A model generated the notes under the pieces. That model was given only the letters and a program-made list of their open reading frames with translations, was not told where the DNA came from and did not search any database. A stretch of DNA of 64,000 bases from an uncultured Lachnospiraceae bacterium (GTDB lineage: Bacteria > Bacillota > Clostridia > Lachnospirales > Lachnospiraceae): contig CANOZK010000011.1 of the NCBI GenBank assembly GCA_947571775.1, forward strand, positions 1 to 64,000, read 5' to 3'. The first letter of the stretch is position 1, and each line of letters starts with the position of its first letter. Shown here in pieces: positions 53,811-62,782 of this stretch. The position numbers were made by a program, and so were the translations under genes.

Positions 53811-53844
53811 GGGTGCTGCAAGAATTTCTTTGCGGTACCCTTTT
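53811..53844 (+). terminator. Hairpin with T run before radA
   Basis: GGGT (53811-53814) and ACCC (53837-53840) close an imperfect stem that includes GCAAG...TTTGC, followed by TTTT. A further hairpin (CTATTCGG/CCGAATAG) lies just upstream at about 53765-53793. Both separate radA from the preceding gene. Confidence 0.5.
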
Positions 53845-53868
53845 GTTCATGTATAAGTGGTAGGAAGA

Positions 53869-55236
53869 ATGGCAAAAGGAAAAAAGACAGCGTTTTTTTG
53901 TCAAAACTGCGGTTATGAGTCCGCGAAATGGATGGGCCAGTGTCCAGGATGCAGGGAATGGAATACTTTTGTGGAAGAGCCTTCGGCGCCGAAAACTGTG
54001 GGTAAGGCTTCTGTAACCCAAAGACACAAAAGCGAGCCAGTTACGTTAAGTCAGATAGACCTTCAGGAAGATACCAGCATAAGCAGCGGGATCGAGGAGT
54101 TGGATCGGGTCTTAGGAGGAGGGATCGTCCAGGGTTCTTTAGTTTTGGTGGGCGGCGATCCTGGTATCGGGAAGTCTACGCTGCTTTTGCAGATGTGCAG
54201 GCATTTATCCGAAAGAAAAATAAAAGTTTTGTATATTTCCGGGGAAGAATCGTTAAAGCAGATCAAGATGCGGGCCAGGCGAATCGGGACTTTTTCCGAT
54301 ACTCTGCTGCTTCTGTGCGAGACAAATCTAGGAACGATTGAGCAGGTGATTGAACGGCAGAGTCCGCAGGTGGTGATCATTGATTCGATTCAAACTATGT
54401 ACAACGAAGCGGTTACCTCCGCCCCTGGCAGTGTGTCCCAGGTACGGGAATCCACGGGCGTCCTGTTGCAGATTGCCAAGGGCAAAGGGGTTTCCATCTT
54501 TATTGTAGGCCATGTGACCAAAGAGGGAAATGTGGCCGGGCCGCGAGTGCTGGAGCACATGGTGGATACGGTGCTTTACTTTGAAGGGGACCGGCACGCC
54601 TCCTATCGGATTTTAAGAGGCGTAAAAAACCGTTTTGGATCGACCAATGAAATTGGGGTTTTTGAAATGCGGGATACCGGGCTGGCGGAGGTGAAAAACC
54701 CTTCGGAATTTCTGCTGGAGGGCAGGCCAAAGGATGCTTCCGGTTCTGTGGCGGCATGTTCTATGGAGGGCACGCGGCCCATTCTCATTGAGATCCAGGC
54801 GCTGGTCTGCAAGACGAATTTTGGGATTCCAAGGAGAACGGCGGCCGGGACAGATTTTAACCGGGTAAATCTGCTTTTGGCCGTGCTGGAAAAACGTCTG
54901 GGGCTGAACCTGGCAAACTGCGATGCCTATGTAAACATTGCAGGCGGTATCAAAATGCATGAACCCGCCATTGATTTGGGCGTTGTGCTGGCTGTGATTT
55001 CCAGCTATCGGGATCAGCCCATACCGGACAGTGTGATGGTATTCGGAGAAGTGGGTTTAAGCGGGGAAATCCGGGCAGTGAGCATGGCAGAGCAGCGGGT
55101 GCTGGAGGCAAAGAAGCTGGGATTCCAGACGGTAATCTTGCCGAAGGTATCCCTCAAGACAGTGGAAAAAGTGAAAGGAATCCAGATTCTGGGCGTGCAG
55201 AGTTTGAAAGAAATGATGGGTTTACGTTTTACTTGA
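53869..55236 (+). CDS. radA: DNA repair protein RadA
   Basis: 455 aa. N-terminal C4 zinc finger (CQNCGYESAKWMGQCPGC), RecA-like ATPase with Walker A GGDPGIGKSTLLLQMC, Walker B VVIIDSIQT and the RadA motif KNRFGSTNE, then a Lon-protease-like domain (NIAGGIKMHEPAIDLGVVLA). A branch-migration helicase in recombinational repair. ATG 53869 is chosen (AGGAAG upstream); GTG 53857 is an alternative. It lies 632 bp after the start of the preceding gene, with hairpins between. Confidence 0.96.
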   Translation: MAKGKKTAFFCQNCGYESAKWMGQCPGCREWNTFVEEPSAPKTVGKASVTQRHKSEPVTLSQIDLQEDTSISSGIEELDRVLGGGIVQGSLVLVGGDPGIGKSTLLLQMCRHLSERKIKVLYISGEESLKQIKMRARRIGTFSDTLLLLCETNLGTIEQVIERQSPQVVIIDSIQTMYNEAVTSAPGSVSQVRESTGVLLQIAKGKGVSIFIVGHVTKEGNVAGPRVLEHMVDTVLYFEGDRHASYRILRGVKNRFGSTNEIGVFEMRDTGLAEVKNPSEFLLEGRPKDASGSVAACSMEGTRPILIEIQALVCKTNFGIPRRTAAGTDFNRVNLLLAVLEKRLGLNLANCDAYVNIAGGIKMHEPAIDLGVVLAVISSYRDQPIPDSVMVFGEVGLSGEIRAVSMAEQRVLEAKKLGFQTVILPKVSLKTVEKVKGIQILGVQSLKEMMGLRFT

Positions 55237-55239
55237 TTC

Positions 55240-55267
55240 GTAACAATTCAGCTATCTTCAATGTTAC
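55240..55267. repeat. 28-nt palindromic element, GTAAC family
   Basis: Begins GTAACAATTCAG and ends AATGTTAC, 3 bp after the radA stop. Same length and ends as 18171-18198. Confidence 0.55.
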
Positions 55268-55344
55268 CCGATTCTTTCTTACTTGAGTTATAGAAAAGGG
55301 TATGGTAAAATTAGGAACATCTTGGATTTGAGAGGAATAGATAT

Positions 55345-56226
55345 ATGAAGAAAATTGCCATTGTGACAGACAGCAACAGCGGAATTACACAAAAGGAAGG
55401 AAAGGAGATGGGGATACACGTTCTGCCCATGCCTTTTTCAATTAACGACGAAGTTTTTTACGAGGATATTACCCTGAGTCAGGAGGAGTTTTACCAAAGG
55501 CTGTCCGAAGATGCGGATATTTCCACATCGCAGCCATCGCTCGGAGAACTGACGGACTTTTGGGACAAGATTTTGAAGGAATATGAACAACTGGTTCATA
55601 TTCCGATGTCCAGCGGGCTGAGCGCTTCCTGTCAGACGGCGACGGTTCTGTCCCAGGATTATGAGGGGCGGGTGCAAGTGGTGAACAACCAGCGAATCTC
55701 CGTGACGCAGCGGATGTCGGTGCTGGATGCAATGGCGTTGGCCGAAGAGGGAATGAATGCCCTTCAGATCAAGGAAGTCCTGGAAAAAGAAAAAATGCAG
55801 TCCAGCATTTATATTACGCTGGAAACGCTCAAATATCTGAAAAAGGGCGGAAGAATCACCCCGGCGGCCGCAGCCATCGGCACGATGCTGAAATTAAAGC
55901 CAGTGCTGCAGATCCAGGGAGAGAAACTGGACGCCTATGCCAAATGCCGCGGCAAGAAGCAGGCCAGAAAGACGATGATAGAGGCTATGAAAAAAGATAT
56001 GCAGACCCGTTTTGCCTCGTATGTGCAGGACGGCTGTTTTGGGCTGATGCTGGCCTATGCGGGAAATGAGGAGGAAGCGCAGGATTGGAAGCAGGAAGTC
56101 CAGGAGGCTTTTCCAGGATATCCGCTGATTGTCGATCCCCTTTCCTTGAGCATTGCCTGTCACATTGGTTATGGAGCCCTGGCTCTGGCGGGCGCAAAAA
56201 TAGTGGATGTGCGTGCAAAAAAATAA
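55345..56226 (+). CDS. DegV family fatty-acid-binding protein
   Basis: 293 aa, typical length. IAIVTDSNSGITQKEG at the N-terminus, SQPSLGELTDFWDKIL, HIPMSSGLSASCQTA with the Ser residues that hold the fatty acid carboxylate, and LKYLKKGGRITPAAAAIGTMLKLKPVL in the C-terminal domain. DegV (FakB-type) proteins present fatty acids to a kinase; no FakA is nearby. ATG 55345 has GAGAGGAAT upstream. argS follows 16 bp downstream. Confidence 0.92.
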   Translation: MKKIAIVTDSNSGITQKEGKEMGIHVLPMPFSINDEVFYEDITLSQEEFYQRLSEDADISTSQPSLGELTDFWDKILKEYEQLVHIPMSSGLSASCQTATVLSQDYEGRVQVVNNQRISVTQRMSVLDAMALAEEGMNALQIKEVLEKEKMQSSIYITLETLKYLKKGGRITPAAAAIGTMLKLKPVLQIQGEKLDAYAKCRGKKQARKTMIEAMKKDMQTRFASYVQDGCFGLMLAYAGNEEEAQDWKQEVQEAFPGYPLIVDPLSLSIACHIGYGALALAGAKIVDVRAKK

Positions 56227-56242
56227 GGGAGGAATGCGGAAA

Positions 56243-58009
56243 ATGAAGAAATGGATAGAACGGCTGACAGAAGAAATGTCCGATGCTTTTGAGAAAGCGG
56301 GATACGACAGAAGCTATGGGAAGGTAGCCCTCTCCAACCGCCCCGATCTGTGCGAATATCAGTGCAACGGAGCGATGGCAGGGGCAAAGGCTTACCACAA
56401 AGCGCCCATACAGATTGCCGGGGATGTGGTGGGGCAAATGCAGGGCAGCAGCATCTTTTCGGAAGTCGAGGCGGTCAACCCTGGATTTATCAACCTGAAA
56501 GTCAGCCCGGAATTCCTGGCTGATTATTTAAAGGAAATGGCGGCGGATGAACAATTATCTGTGGAAAAAACAGACCATCCCAAGACCATCCTGATTGATT
56601 ATGGCGGCCCGAATGTGGCCAAGCCTCTGCATGTGGGCCATCTGCGCTCTGCAATCATCGGGGAGAGCATGAAGCGTCTGGGACGGTATCTGGGGCATAA
56701 AGTGATCGGAGACGTACACCTGGGCGACTGGGGTTTGCAGATGGGGCTGATTATCACAGAGCTGAAGCGCCGCAGCCCCGAGCTTGTCTATTTTCAGGAG
56801 GATTACGAGGGGCCGTACCCGGAAGAAGCGCCGTTTACCATTGGAGAATTAGAGGAAATCTATCCGGCGGCCAGCGCCAGATCCAAGGAAGACGAGGCTT
56901 ATAAAGAGGAAGCCATGGAAGCGACTCATGCGCTTCAGCAGGGAAAGCCGGGTTACCATGCGCTCTGGAATCATATCTTGCAGGTATCTATGGCGGATTT
57001 GAAAAAAAATTATGAACGTCTGCAGGTGACCTTTGATTTGTGGAAAAAAGAATCCGACGCCCAGCCCTATATCCCGGAGATGGTCGAATATTTAAAGGAA
57101 AAAGGCTATGCTCATCTGGATCAGGGCGCCCTTGTGGTGGATGTGCAGGAGGAAGGGGATACCAAGGAGATTCCGCCCTGTATGATTCTAAAATCCGACG
57201 GCGCCTCCCTTTATAATACTACGGATCTGGCTACGATTGTGGAGCGGATGAAGCTGTTCGATCCCGATGAAATTCTCTATGTCGTGGACAAACGTCAAGA
57301 ACTGTATTTTACTCAGGTATTCCGCTGCGCCAGGAAAGCGCATCTGGTAAAAGAGGATACTCAGCTTTCTTTCCTGGGATTCGGTACGATGAACGGCAAG
57401 GACGGCAAACCGTTTAAGACCCGTCAGGGCGGCGTGATGCGCTTAGAAGAGTTGATGAACGACATTTGCCAGGAAATGTATCAAAAAATCGTCGAAAACC
57501 GCAGCGTAAAGGATGAAAATGCTCAGGAAACCGCGCAGATTGTAGGACTTTCCGCCATCAAATACGGCGATTTGTCCAATCAGGCCACCAAAGATTATAT
57601 CTTTGATGTAGACCGTTTTACTTCTTTTGAGGGAGATACCGGGCCTTATCTGCTCTATACCATCGTGCGTATCAAATCTATCTTAAATCGTTATGTGGAA
57701 GAAGGAGGAGATATGCAGCAGGGCAGCCTGCAAGTTCCTTCCTGTGAAAGCGAAAAGGCATTGATGCTGGAGCTGGTCAATTTCGCCCCTGCGGTGGAAG
57801 GGGCTTTCGCGGACAAAGCGCCCCATAAAGTATGTTCTTATCTGTATGGTCTGGCAAATGCGTTTAACCGCTTTTACCATGAAACAAAGATTCTGGGCGA
57901 GGAAGATCCGAAGCAAAAAGGCTCTTGGATTCAGCTTCTCTCCCTGACCAGGCGGGTGCTGGAGACAAGCATTGACCTGCTGGGCTTTTCTGCGCCAGAG
58001 AGGATGTAA
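56243..58009 (+). CDS. argS: Arginyl-tRNA synthetase
   Basis: 588 aa. Class I synthetase with the Add-1 N-terminal domain (to about 110), HIGH-type motif PLHVGHLRSAIIGES (about 127-141), VHLGDWGLQMG, the KMSKS-equivalent FKTRQGGVMRLEELM, and the DALR anticodon-binding end (NFAPAVEGAFADKAPHKVCSYLYGLANAFNRFYHETKIL). The ATG at 56243 is spaced 10 bp from AGGGAGG; ATG 56234 is too close to it. Cotranscription with degV is likely. No T-box leader is seen. Confidence 0.95.
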   Translation: MKKWIERLTEEMSDAFEKAGYDRSYGKVALSNRPDLCEYQCNGAMAGAKAYHKAPIQIAGDVVGQMQGSSIFSEVEAVNPGFINLKVSPEFLADYLKEMAADEQLSVEKTDHPKTILIDYGGPNVAKPLHVGHLRSAIIGESMKRLGRYLGHKVIGDVHLGDWGLQMGLIITELKRRSPELVYFQEDYEGPYPEEAPFTIGELEEIYPAASARSKEDEAYKEEAMEATHALQQGKPGYHALWNHILQVSMADLKKNYERLQVTFDLWKKESDAQPYIPEMVEYLKEKGYAHLDQGALVVDVQEEGDTKEIPPCMILKSDGASLYNTTDLATIVERMKLFDPDEILYVVDKRQELYFTQVFRCARKAHLVKEDTQLSFLGFGTMNGKDGKPFKTRQGGVMRLEELMNDICQEMYQKIVENRSVKDENAQETAQIVGLSAIKYGDLSNQATKDYIFDVDRFTSFEGDTGPYLLYTIVRIKSILNRYVEEGGDMQQGSLQVPSCESEKALMLELVNFAPAVEGAFADKAPHKVCSYLYGLANAFNRFYHETKILGEEDPKQKGSWIQLLSLTRRVLETSIDLLGFSAPERM

Positions 58010-58012
58010 ACT

Positions 58013-58756
58013 TTGGAAACTAGGGAAATTTTGCAAAAAGTAAAGAGCGGGGAAATCACATTGGAGGAAGCGGAGCAGTTTTTTCGCAGGGAACCGTTTC
58101 AGGAAATGGGCTATGCCAAATTGGACATGCATCGGGAGGTGCGATCTGGGTTTCCAGAGGTGATTTTTTGCAGCGGGAAAGCAGACGAACATTTGCTCCA
58201 GATTTTCGGAAAGCTTTATGAGGAAAACGGGGAAGTCTTCGGCACGCGGGCTTCCAGGGAGCAGTATGAGTTGTTAAAGAATGTTTACCCACAGGTTCAG
58301 TACGATTCGATTTCCCACATTATCAAGGTGGAAAAGCCGGGGAAGAAACTACAAGGGCTGATCGCCGTCTGTACAGCCGGTACGGCGGATATTCCAGTGG
58401 CGGAGGAGGCGGCACAGACCGCGGAGTATTTCGGATCTTATGTAGAGCGGGTGTTTGATGTGGGAGTCAGCGGAATCCATCGGCTGCTTTCCAGGCTGGA
58501 GGTCATCCAGAAAGCCAACTGCATCGTCGCGGTGGCAGGAATGGAAGGCGCGCTGGCAAGCGTACTGGGGGGACTGGTGGATAAGCCGGTGATTGCCGTG
58601 CCGACTTCTGTCGGGTACGGGGCCAGTTTTCGCGGGCTGTCCGCGCTGCTGACCATGATCAATTCCTGCGCCAATGGGGTTGCGACGGTAAACATTGACA
58701 ATGGCTATGGGGCGGGGTATCTGGCAACGCAGATTAACCGTATGGCGAAAGGATAA
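58013..58756 (+). CDS. larB: Nickel-pincer cofactor biosynthesis protein LarB
   Basis: 247 aa. LarB carboxylates the pyridinium ring of nicotinic acid adenine dinucleotide, the first step to the nickel-pincer nucleotide used by lactate racemase-type enzymes. Motifs: SGEITLEEAEQFF, LDMHREVRSGFPEVIFCSGK, and the AIR-carboxylase-like end VAGMEGALASVLGGLVDKPVIAVPTSVGYGASFRGLSALLTMINSC. TTG 58013 starts 3 bp after the argS stop; ribosome site weak. larC follows; larE and larA are not in this window. Confidence 0.93.
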   Translation: METREILQKVKSGEITLEEAEQFFRREPFQEMGYAKLDMHREVRSGFPEVIFCSGKADEHLLQIFGKLYEENGEVFGTRASREQYELLKNVYPQVQYDSISHIIKVEKPGKKLQGLIAVCTAGTADIPVAEEAAQTAEYFGSYVERVFDVGVSGIHRLLSRLEVIQKANCIVAVAGMEGALASVLGGLVDKPVIAVPTSVGYGASFRGLSALLTMINSCANGVATVNIDNGYGAGYLATQINRMAKG

Positions 58757-58770
58757 AGGATAGAAAAGAT

Positions 58771-60018
58771 ATGGGGAATACGTTATATTTGGAGTGCGCG
58801 TCCGGCATCAGCGGGGATATGACTGTGGCGGCGCTCCTGGATCTGGGCGCAGACGAGCAGGTATTGCAAAAAGCGCTGGAAAGCCTTCCGGTGGATGGGT
58901 TTCAGATTCGGATTTCCAGAGTCAGCAAAAGTGGGATCGACGCCTGTGATTTTCAAGTTCTTCTGGAAGAAAAATATGAAAATCATGACCACGATATGGA
59001 ATATCTGCACGGCAGCGGCCATACGCACCATCATCACCATCACCATGCACACCGGGGACTGGCGGAGATTCTGGAAATCATTCATCAGGCAGATTTGACG
59101 GAACATGCAAAGGCGCTGGCAGAAAAAATTTTCCGAATTCTGGCCCAGGCGGAAGCGAAAGCGCATGGCGTGCCCGTCGATCGGGTGCATTTTCATGAGG
59201 TGGGGGCGGTTGATTCTATTGTAGATATTCTAGGAGCTGCCGTATGCCTGGATAATCTGGAGATCACCGAAGTGATTGTGCCGAGGCTGTGCGAAGGGCG
59301 CGGGAGCATTCGCTGCCAGCACGGCATCTTGCCGATTCCGGTTCCGGCGGTGTTAAACATTGTACAGGAGCACAGCCTTCCTTTGCAGATTACTCAGGTG
59401 GAGGGCGAGCTGGTGACGCCCACAGGAGCGGCCATTGCGGCGGCCATCTGTACTGGGGAAGAACTGCCTGAGAAATTTGTGGTAAGAAAAGTTGGGCTCG
59501 GAGCGGGCAAACGCGCATATGCCTGCGCGGGAATTTTGCGGGCAATGCTGCTGGAAACCAAAGACTCGCAAACGAAGCAGATTCCCAGAGATACGATCTG
59601 CAAATTAGAAGCGAATATCGACGACTGCACCGGGGAAATGCTGGGCTACGCGATGGAGCTTTTGTTTGAAGCCGGGGCCAGGGATGTGCATTACACCCCT
59701 GTTTTTATGAAAAAGAACCGCCCGGCCTATCAGCTCAATGTCATCTGCGATGAAAAAGACGTGCCCAAGCTGGAGCAGATCATATTCCGGGAGACGACGA
59801 CTATCGGAATCCGCAAAATGCAGGCGGAGCGCTCAGTTCTGCAAAGAGAAATTAGAGAAGTGGATACCTCTCTGGGCAAGGCGCAGATAAAAATATGCGG
59901 CAGCAGTACAGAGCGGCATATTTACCCGGAATACGAAAGCGTGGTCCGGCTGGCCCGTCAGCATGGGCTTTCTTATTCCCAGGTCAACCAGCGGGTAATC
60001 CAGGAAGCAAAAATATGA
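58771..60018 (+). CDS. larC: Nickel insertion protein LarC
   Basis: 415 aa, one continuous frame (some lineages need a frameshift to join LarC1 and LarC2; here none is needed). YLECASGISGDMTVAALLDLG start, a His-rich nickel-binding stretch between about 79 and 95 (HGSGHTHHHHHHHAH), VPVDRVHFHEVGAVDSIVDILG, and the CTP-dependent cyclometallase end. It inserts Ni into the pincer cofactor. Its stop overlaps the next start as ATGA. Confidence 0.95.
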   Translation: MGNTLYLECASGISGDMTVAALLDLGADEQVLQKALESLPVDGFQIRISRVSKSGIDACDFQVLLEEKYENHDHDMEYLHGSGHTHHHHHHHAHRGLAEILEIIHQADLTEHAKALAEKIFRILAQAEAKAHGVPVDRVHFHEVGAVDSIVDILGAAVCLDNLEITEVIVPRLCEGRGSIRCQHGILPIPVPAVLNIVQEHSLPLQITQVEGELVTPTGAAIAAAICTGEELPEKFVVRKVGLGAGKRAYACAGILRAMLLETKDSQTKQIPRDTICKLEANIDDCTGEMLGYAMELLFEAGARDVHYTPVFMKKNRPAYQLNVICDEKDVPKLEQIIFRETTTIGIRKMQAERSVLQREIREVDTSLGKAQIKICGSSTERHIYPEYESVVRLARQHGLSYSQVNQRVIQEAKI

Positions 60019-61127
60019 TTGAGTTAAAAGGAAAATATAACGAGGCGAAAATATTTACGGATGTTGTGGACGAGGCTTCTATCGCACAGGTGATTTCTCT
60101 GCTCAACCAGGAATTTGTCCAGGGGAGTCGGATTCGGATGATGCCGGATATTCATGCCGGAGCCGGATGCACCATCGGGACAACCATGACCATCCAGGAT
60201 AAGGCCGTTCCCAATCTGGTGGGCGTGGATATCGGATGCGGTATGGAGACGGTCAGAATCAAGGAGAAGCATCTTGAACTGCAAAAGCTCGACAAATTGA
60301 TTTATGAAAAAATCCCTTCCGGGTTTCAGATCCGGGAAAAGACCCACAAATTTTTTGATGAGACGGCTTTGGAGGACTTGTATTGCTACAAGGAAATCAA
60401 TCCGCTGCGGGCAGAAAAAAGCCTTGGGACATTGGGCGGCGGGAATCATTTTATCGAGGCGGACAAAGACGAGTCCGGAAACATTTACCTTGTGATACAT
60501 TCTGGCAGCAGGCATCTAGGATTGGAGGTGGCCAATTATTACCAGGAGGAAGGCTACCGGGCTTTGCAGGAAACGGATGCGAAAGGCATCCCCAAAGCGC
60601 TGGCCTATGTATCAGGAGAGTTGTTTGCACATTATATTCATGACATGAAGATCGTGCAGGCTTACGCCAAATTAAACCGCCAGGCGATGATGCAGGAGAT
60701 CGTAAAAGGGATGAAACTGCATGTGACGGACCAGTTTACAACCATCCATAACTATATTGACACAGACGCTATGATTCTCAGGAAGGGAGCAGTTTCGTCC
60801 AGGAAAGGGGAAAAACTGATTATCCCGATGAATATGAGAGATGGATCTTTGATCTGTATGGGCAAGGGCAACGAGGAGTGGAATCAGTCCGCCCCACATG
60901 GAGCGGGAAGGCTGATGAGCCGTTCACAGGCCAAACAGTCTTTTACCGTGTCGGAATTTAAAAAGCAGATGGCAGGAATTTACAGCACCTCTATTGGAAA
61001 AGGAACCCTGGATGAATGTCCGATGGTATATAAAAATATGGAGGATATCGCGAAATATATTGGTGACACGGCGGACATTATGCAGGTCATCAAGCCCATT
61101 TATAATTTTAAAGCCGGCGCAGAGTGA
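60015..61127 (+). CDS. rtcB: RtcB-family RNA ligase-like protein
   Basis: 370 aa, shorter than E. coli RtcB (408) and the long archaeal type. Metal and GMP-binding residues are present: PDIHAGAGCTIGTTM, VGVDIGCGMETV (metal Cys), LGTLGGGNHFIE, HSGSRHLG and SAPHGAGRLMSRSQA. Predicted 3'-phosphate RNA splicing ligase; the short form could have a narrower substrate. The ATG at 60015 overlaps the larC stop, so it is translated with the lar genes; a functional link is not known. The longer frame to 59895 is larC out of frame. Confidence 0.88.
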   Translation: MIELKGKYNEAKIFTDVVDEASIAQVISLLNQEFVQGSRIRMMPDIHAGAGCTIGTTMTIQDKAVPNLVGVDIGCGMETVRIKEKHLELQKLDKLIYEKIPSGFQIREKTHKFFDETALEDLYCYKEINPLRAEKSLGTLGGGNHFIEADKDESGNIYLVIHSGSRHLGLEVANYYQEEGYRALQETDAKGIPKALAYVSGELFAHYIHDMKIVQAYAKLNRQAMMQEIVKGMKLHVTDQFTTIHNYIDTDAMILRKGAVSSRKGEKLIIPMNMRDGSLICMGKGNEEWNQSAPHGAGRLMSRSQAKQSFTVSEFKKQMAGIYSTSIGKGTLDECPMVYKNMEDIAKYIGDTADIMQVIKPIYNFKAGAE

Positions 61128-61267
61128 ACGCGCCACGGCAGTTCAGATGCAGCATTATGACTGGCGCTCTTCTGAGAGAAAAGTACCAATGCGCCCGTAT
61201 GACTTTTGTTCATGGTAGAGCGCTTGCCCTGAGGGTGCATATAGATTTCGTTAAAAAGGGGAGGATT

Positions 61268-61960
61268 ATGTATACAAATAAAAAAAATGGAAAGATAAAA
61301 GTCCTATTTACGCTGATGTGCCTGTTTTGCTTGTCCGTCTTATTGTTTTCAGAAAAGGATGTGCAGGCTGCTTCTATGAAAAAAGCAGCCCTGAAAGCAT
61401 ACAAAGTATTTTTGTCACAGAAAACGATAAAATGGAGTGATACAACTCCAAATCTGCCTCTTAGTAAATGCACATTTACTTTGGCTTATATAGACGGAGA
61501 CTCCATTCCAGAATTGATTATCGGCTCCGGCAGCAGCACCAGTCATGCCGAAGGTTATTACCAGTTATACACATATAAAAATGGAAAAGTAACATATGTA
61601 GATAACTTGATGGATGGATTCGCATATTACAAGAAAAAAGGGGTGTATTGCAGCAGTCATTCAGGGACAGGCGGGGTAGAAACCTACTATTATAAATTTT
61701 CAAAAGGGAAAATAGAATATAAGCTCCACAGTATAGACGAAAGACAGAGTGGATTTGATCTTAACAATGACGGAAAGATTACCATTTATTACGAGCAGGT
61801 CATAAAAGCGCAGAATCCCTTCTATCAGTCTGTGACGAAAGGGATCGGTAAAAAGCTTTTTAACGGTGAATTACAAAAACTGACAGGCAAGACTAAAAAG
61901 AAAACTGTGAAAAAGCTTTATGACAATACAGCCGCCAACAGAAAGAAGCGCATAAAATAA
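61268..61960 (+). CDS. Secreted protein with calcium-site-like repeats, unrecognised
   Basis: 230 aa. Signal peptide (KIKVLFTLMCLFCLSVLLF, cleavage near VQAA). The mature part contains AYIDGDSIPELIIGSG and FDLNNDGKITIYYEQV, Asp-rich loops of the FG-GAP/EF-hand-like type that often bind calcium, and a Lys-rich C-terminus (KTKKKTVKKLYDN). Similar secreted proteins of unknown function are common in Lachnospiraceae. The ATG at 61268 follows GGGGAGG. Confidence 0.6.
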   Translation: MYTNKKNGKIKVLFTLMCLFCLSVLLFSEKDVQAASMKKAALKAYKVFLSQKTIKWSDTTPNLPLSKCTFTLAYIDGDSIPELIIGSGSSTSHAEGYYQLYTYKNGKVTYVDNLMDGFAYYKKKGVYCSSHSGTGGVETYYYKFSKGKIEYKLHSIDERQSGFDLNNDGKITIYYEQVIKAQNPFYQSVTKGIGKKLFNGELQKLTGKTKKKTVKKLYDNTAANRKKRIK

Positions 61961-62000
61961 AGACTTGCCCATACAGCCAAGTACAAGGGGGGCTTATTTG

Positions 62001-62171
62001 TTGATAATTATTCATTTTTTTGCAGACACATAGGCAGTGATGTACTTTTCAGCGAGAAAAGTACCAAAAGCGCCACTGGCGCTTGGTTAGCAACGACCGG
62101 AACGAAGTGGAGACCTTGGCAATTTCCCCCGGACCCCTTTAAAACGCTGTTCCCCAAAGGATAGTATTCTA
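62001..62171 (-). repeat. Two-hairpin dispersed repeat, copy C (inverted)
   Basis: Reverse-complement match to copies A, B and D, including TTTGCAGACA, GTACTTTTC, GCGCCACTGGCGC and GGAACGAAGTGGAGACC in reverse order. The outer TTAGCAACCCC part of the large hairpin is missing, as in copy D. Confidence 0.75.
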
Positions 62172-62230
62172 TAATTTTTGTTTTATTCTTTTGCGTTAAT
62201 GGAGTTGCTGAATATGGTTAAAAAAAGTGG

Positions 62231-62259
62231 TTGACAAATGAGGAAAATTGTAGTATAGT
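62231..62259 (+). promoter_or_regulatory. Promoter of tRNA-Gly
   Basis: TTGACA (62231-62236), 17-bp spacer, TATAGT (62254-62259), 29 bp before the tRNA. Confidence 0.85.
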
Positions 62260-62288
62260 AATAGTCACTGATAACAAGCCGATAATCT

Positions 62289-62361
62289 GCGTGAATGGCT
62301 CAGTTGGTAGAGTACAACCTTGCCAAGGTTGGGGTCGCGGGTTCGAGTCCCGTTTCACGCT
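62289..62361 (+). tRNA. tRNA-Gly (GCC)
   Basis: 73-nt cloverleaf: acceptor GCGTGAA/TTCACGC, anticodon stem CAACC/GGTTG with loop TTGCCAA (anticodon GCC), T arm GCGGG-TTCGAGT-CCCGT, discriminator T. CCA not encoded. Own promoter and terminator. Confidence 0.95.
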
Positions 62362-62372
62362 CTAAAGAGGGA

Positions 62373-62403
62373 AGCATCCTATGTGTAAATAGGGTGCTTT
62401 TTT
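62373..62403 (+). terminator. Terminator of tRNA-Gly
   Basis: AGCATCCTAT (62373-62382) pairs with ATAGGGTGCT (62389-62398) with one G-T pair, then a T run to 62403. Confidence 0.85.
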
Positions 62404-62514
62404 GCATGGTAAGAAATTGTTTTGAACGTTTTTCGGAGAAGAATTGCCTTAGAAATCAATTTTCTAAATCAGAATAGATTTCCGTAACGCTCACACAAAA
62501 AAGACATAAAAAGT

Positions 62515-62704
62515 TATGAAATACTTTCCTTTGAGGAGAGGCGTTTTAAGGGGGCAAAAGGAAATCGCAAGGTCTCCACTTCGTTCCGGTCGTTGCTAAC
62601 CAAGCGCCGGTGGCGCTTTTGGTACTTTTCTCGCTGAAAAGTACATCACTGCCTATATGTCTGCAAAAAGAATATACAATTATTAACAAAATTGATTTTC
62701 ATGG
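62515..62704 (+). repeat. Two-hairpin dispersed repeat, copy D
   Basis: Same orientation as A and B, inverted relative to C. It contains the CGTTTTAAGGGGG segment, GGTCTCCACTTCGTTCCGGT, the shortened GCGCCGGTGGCGC hairpin, GTACTTTTCTCGCTGAAAAG and the TGTCTGCAAA end. With C it brackets tRNA-Gly. Confidence 0.75.
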
Positions 62705-62722
62705 AAGAAATACAAGAATTCA

Positions 62723-62751
62723 TTGACAAGAAAAAGGAATAGTTGTAAAAT
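62723..62751 (+). promoter_or_regulatory. Promoter of the NPCBM surface protein
   Basis: TTGACA (62723-62728), 17-bp spacer, TAAAAT (62746-62751), 31 bp before the TTG start. Confidence 0.75.
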
Positions 62752-62782
62752 TATAGAAAATTGTCAAGAGGAGGGAACAAAA

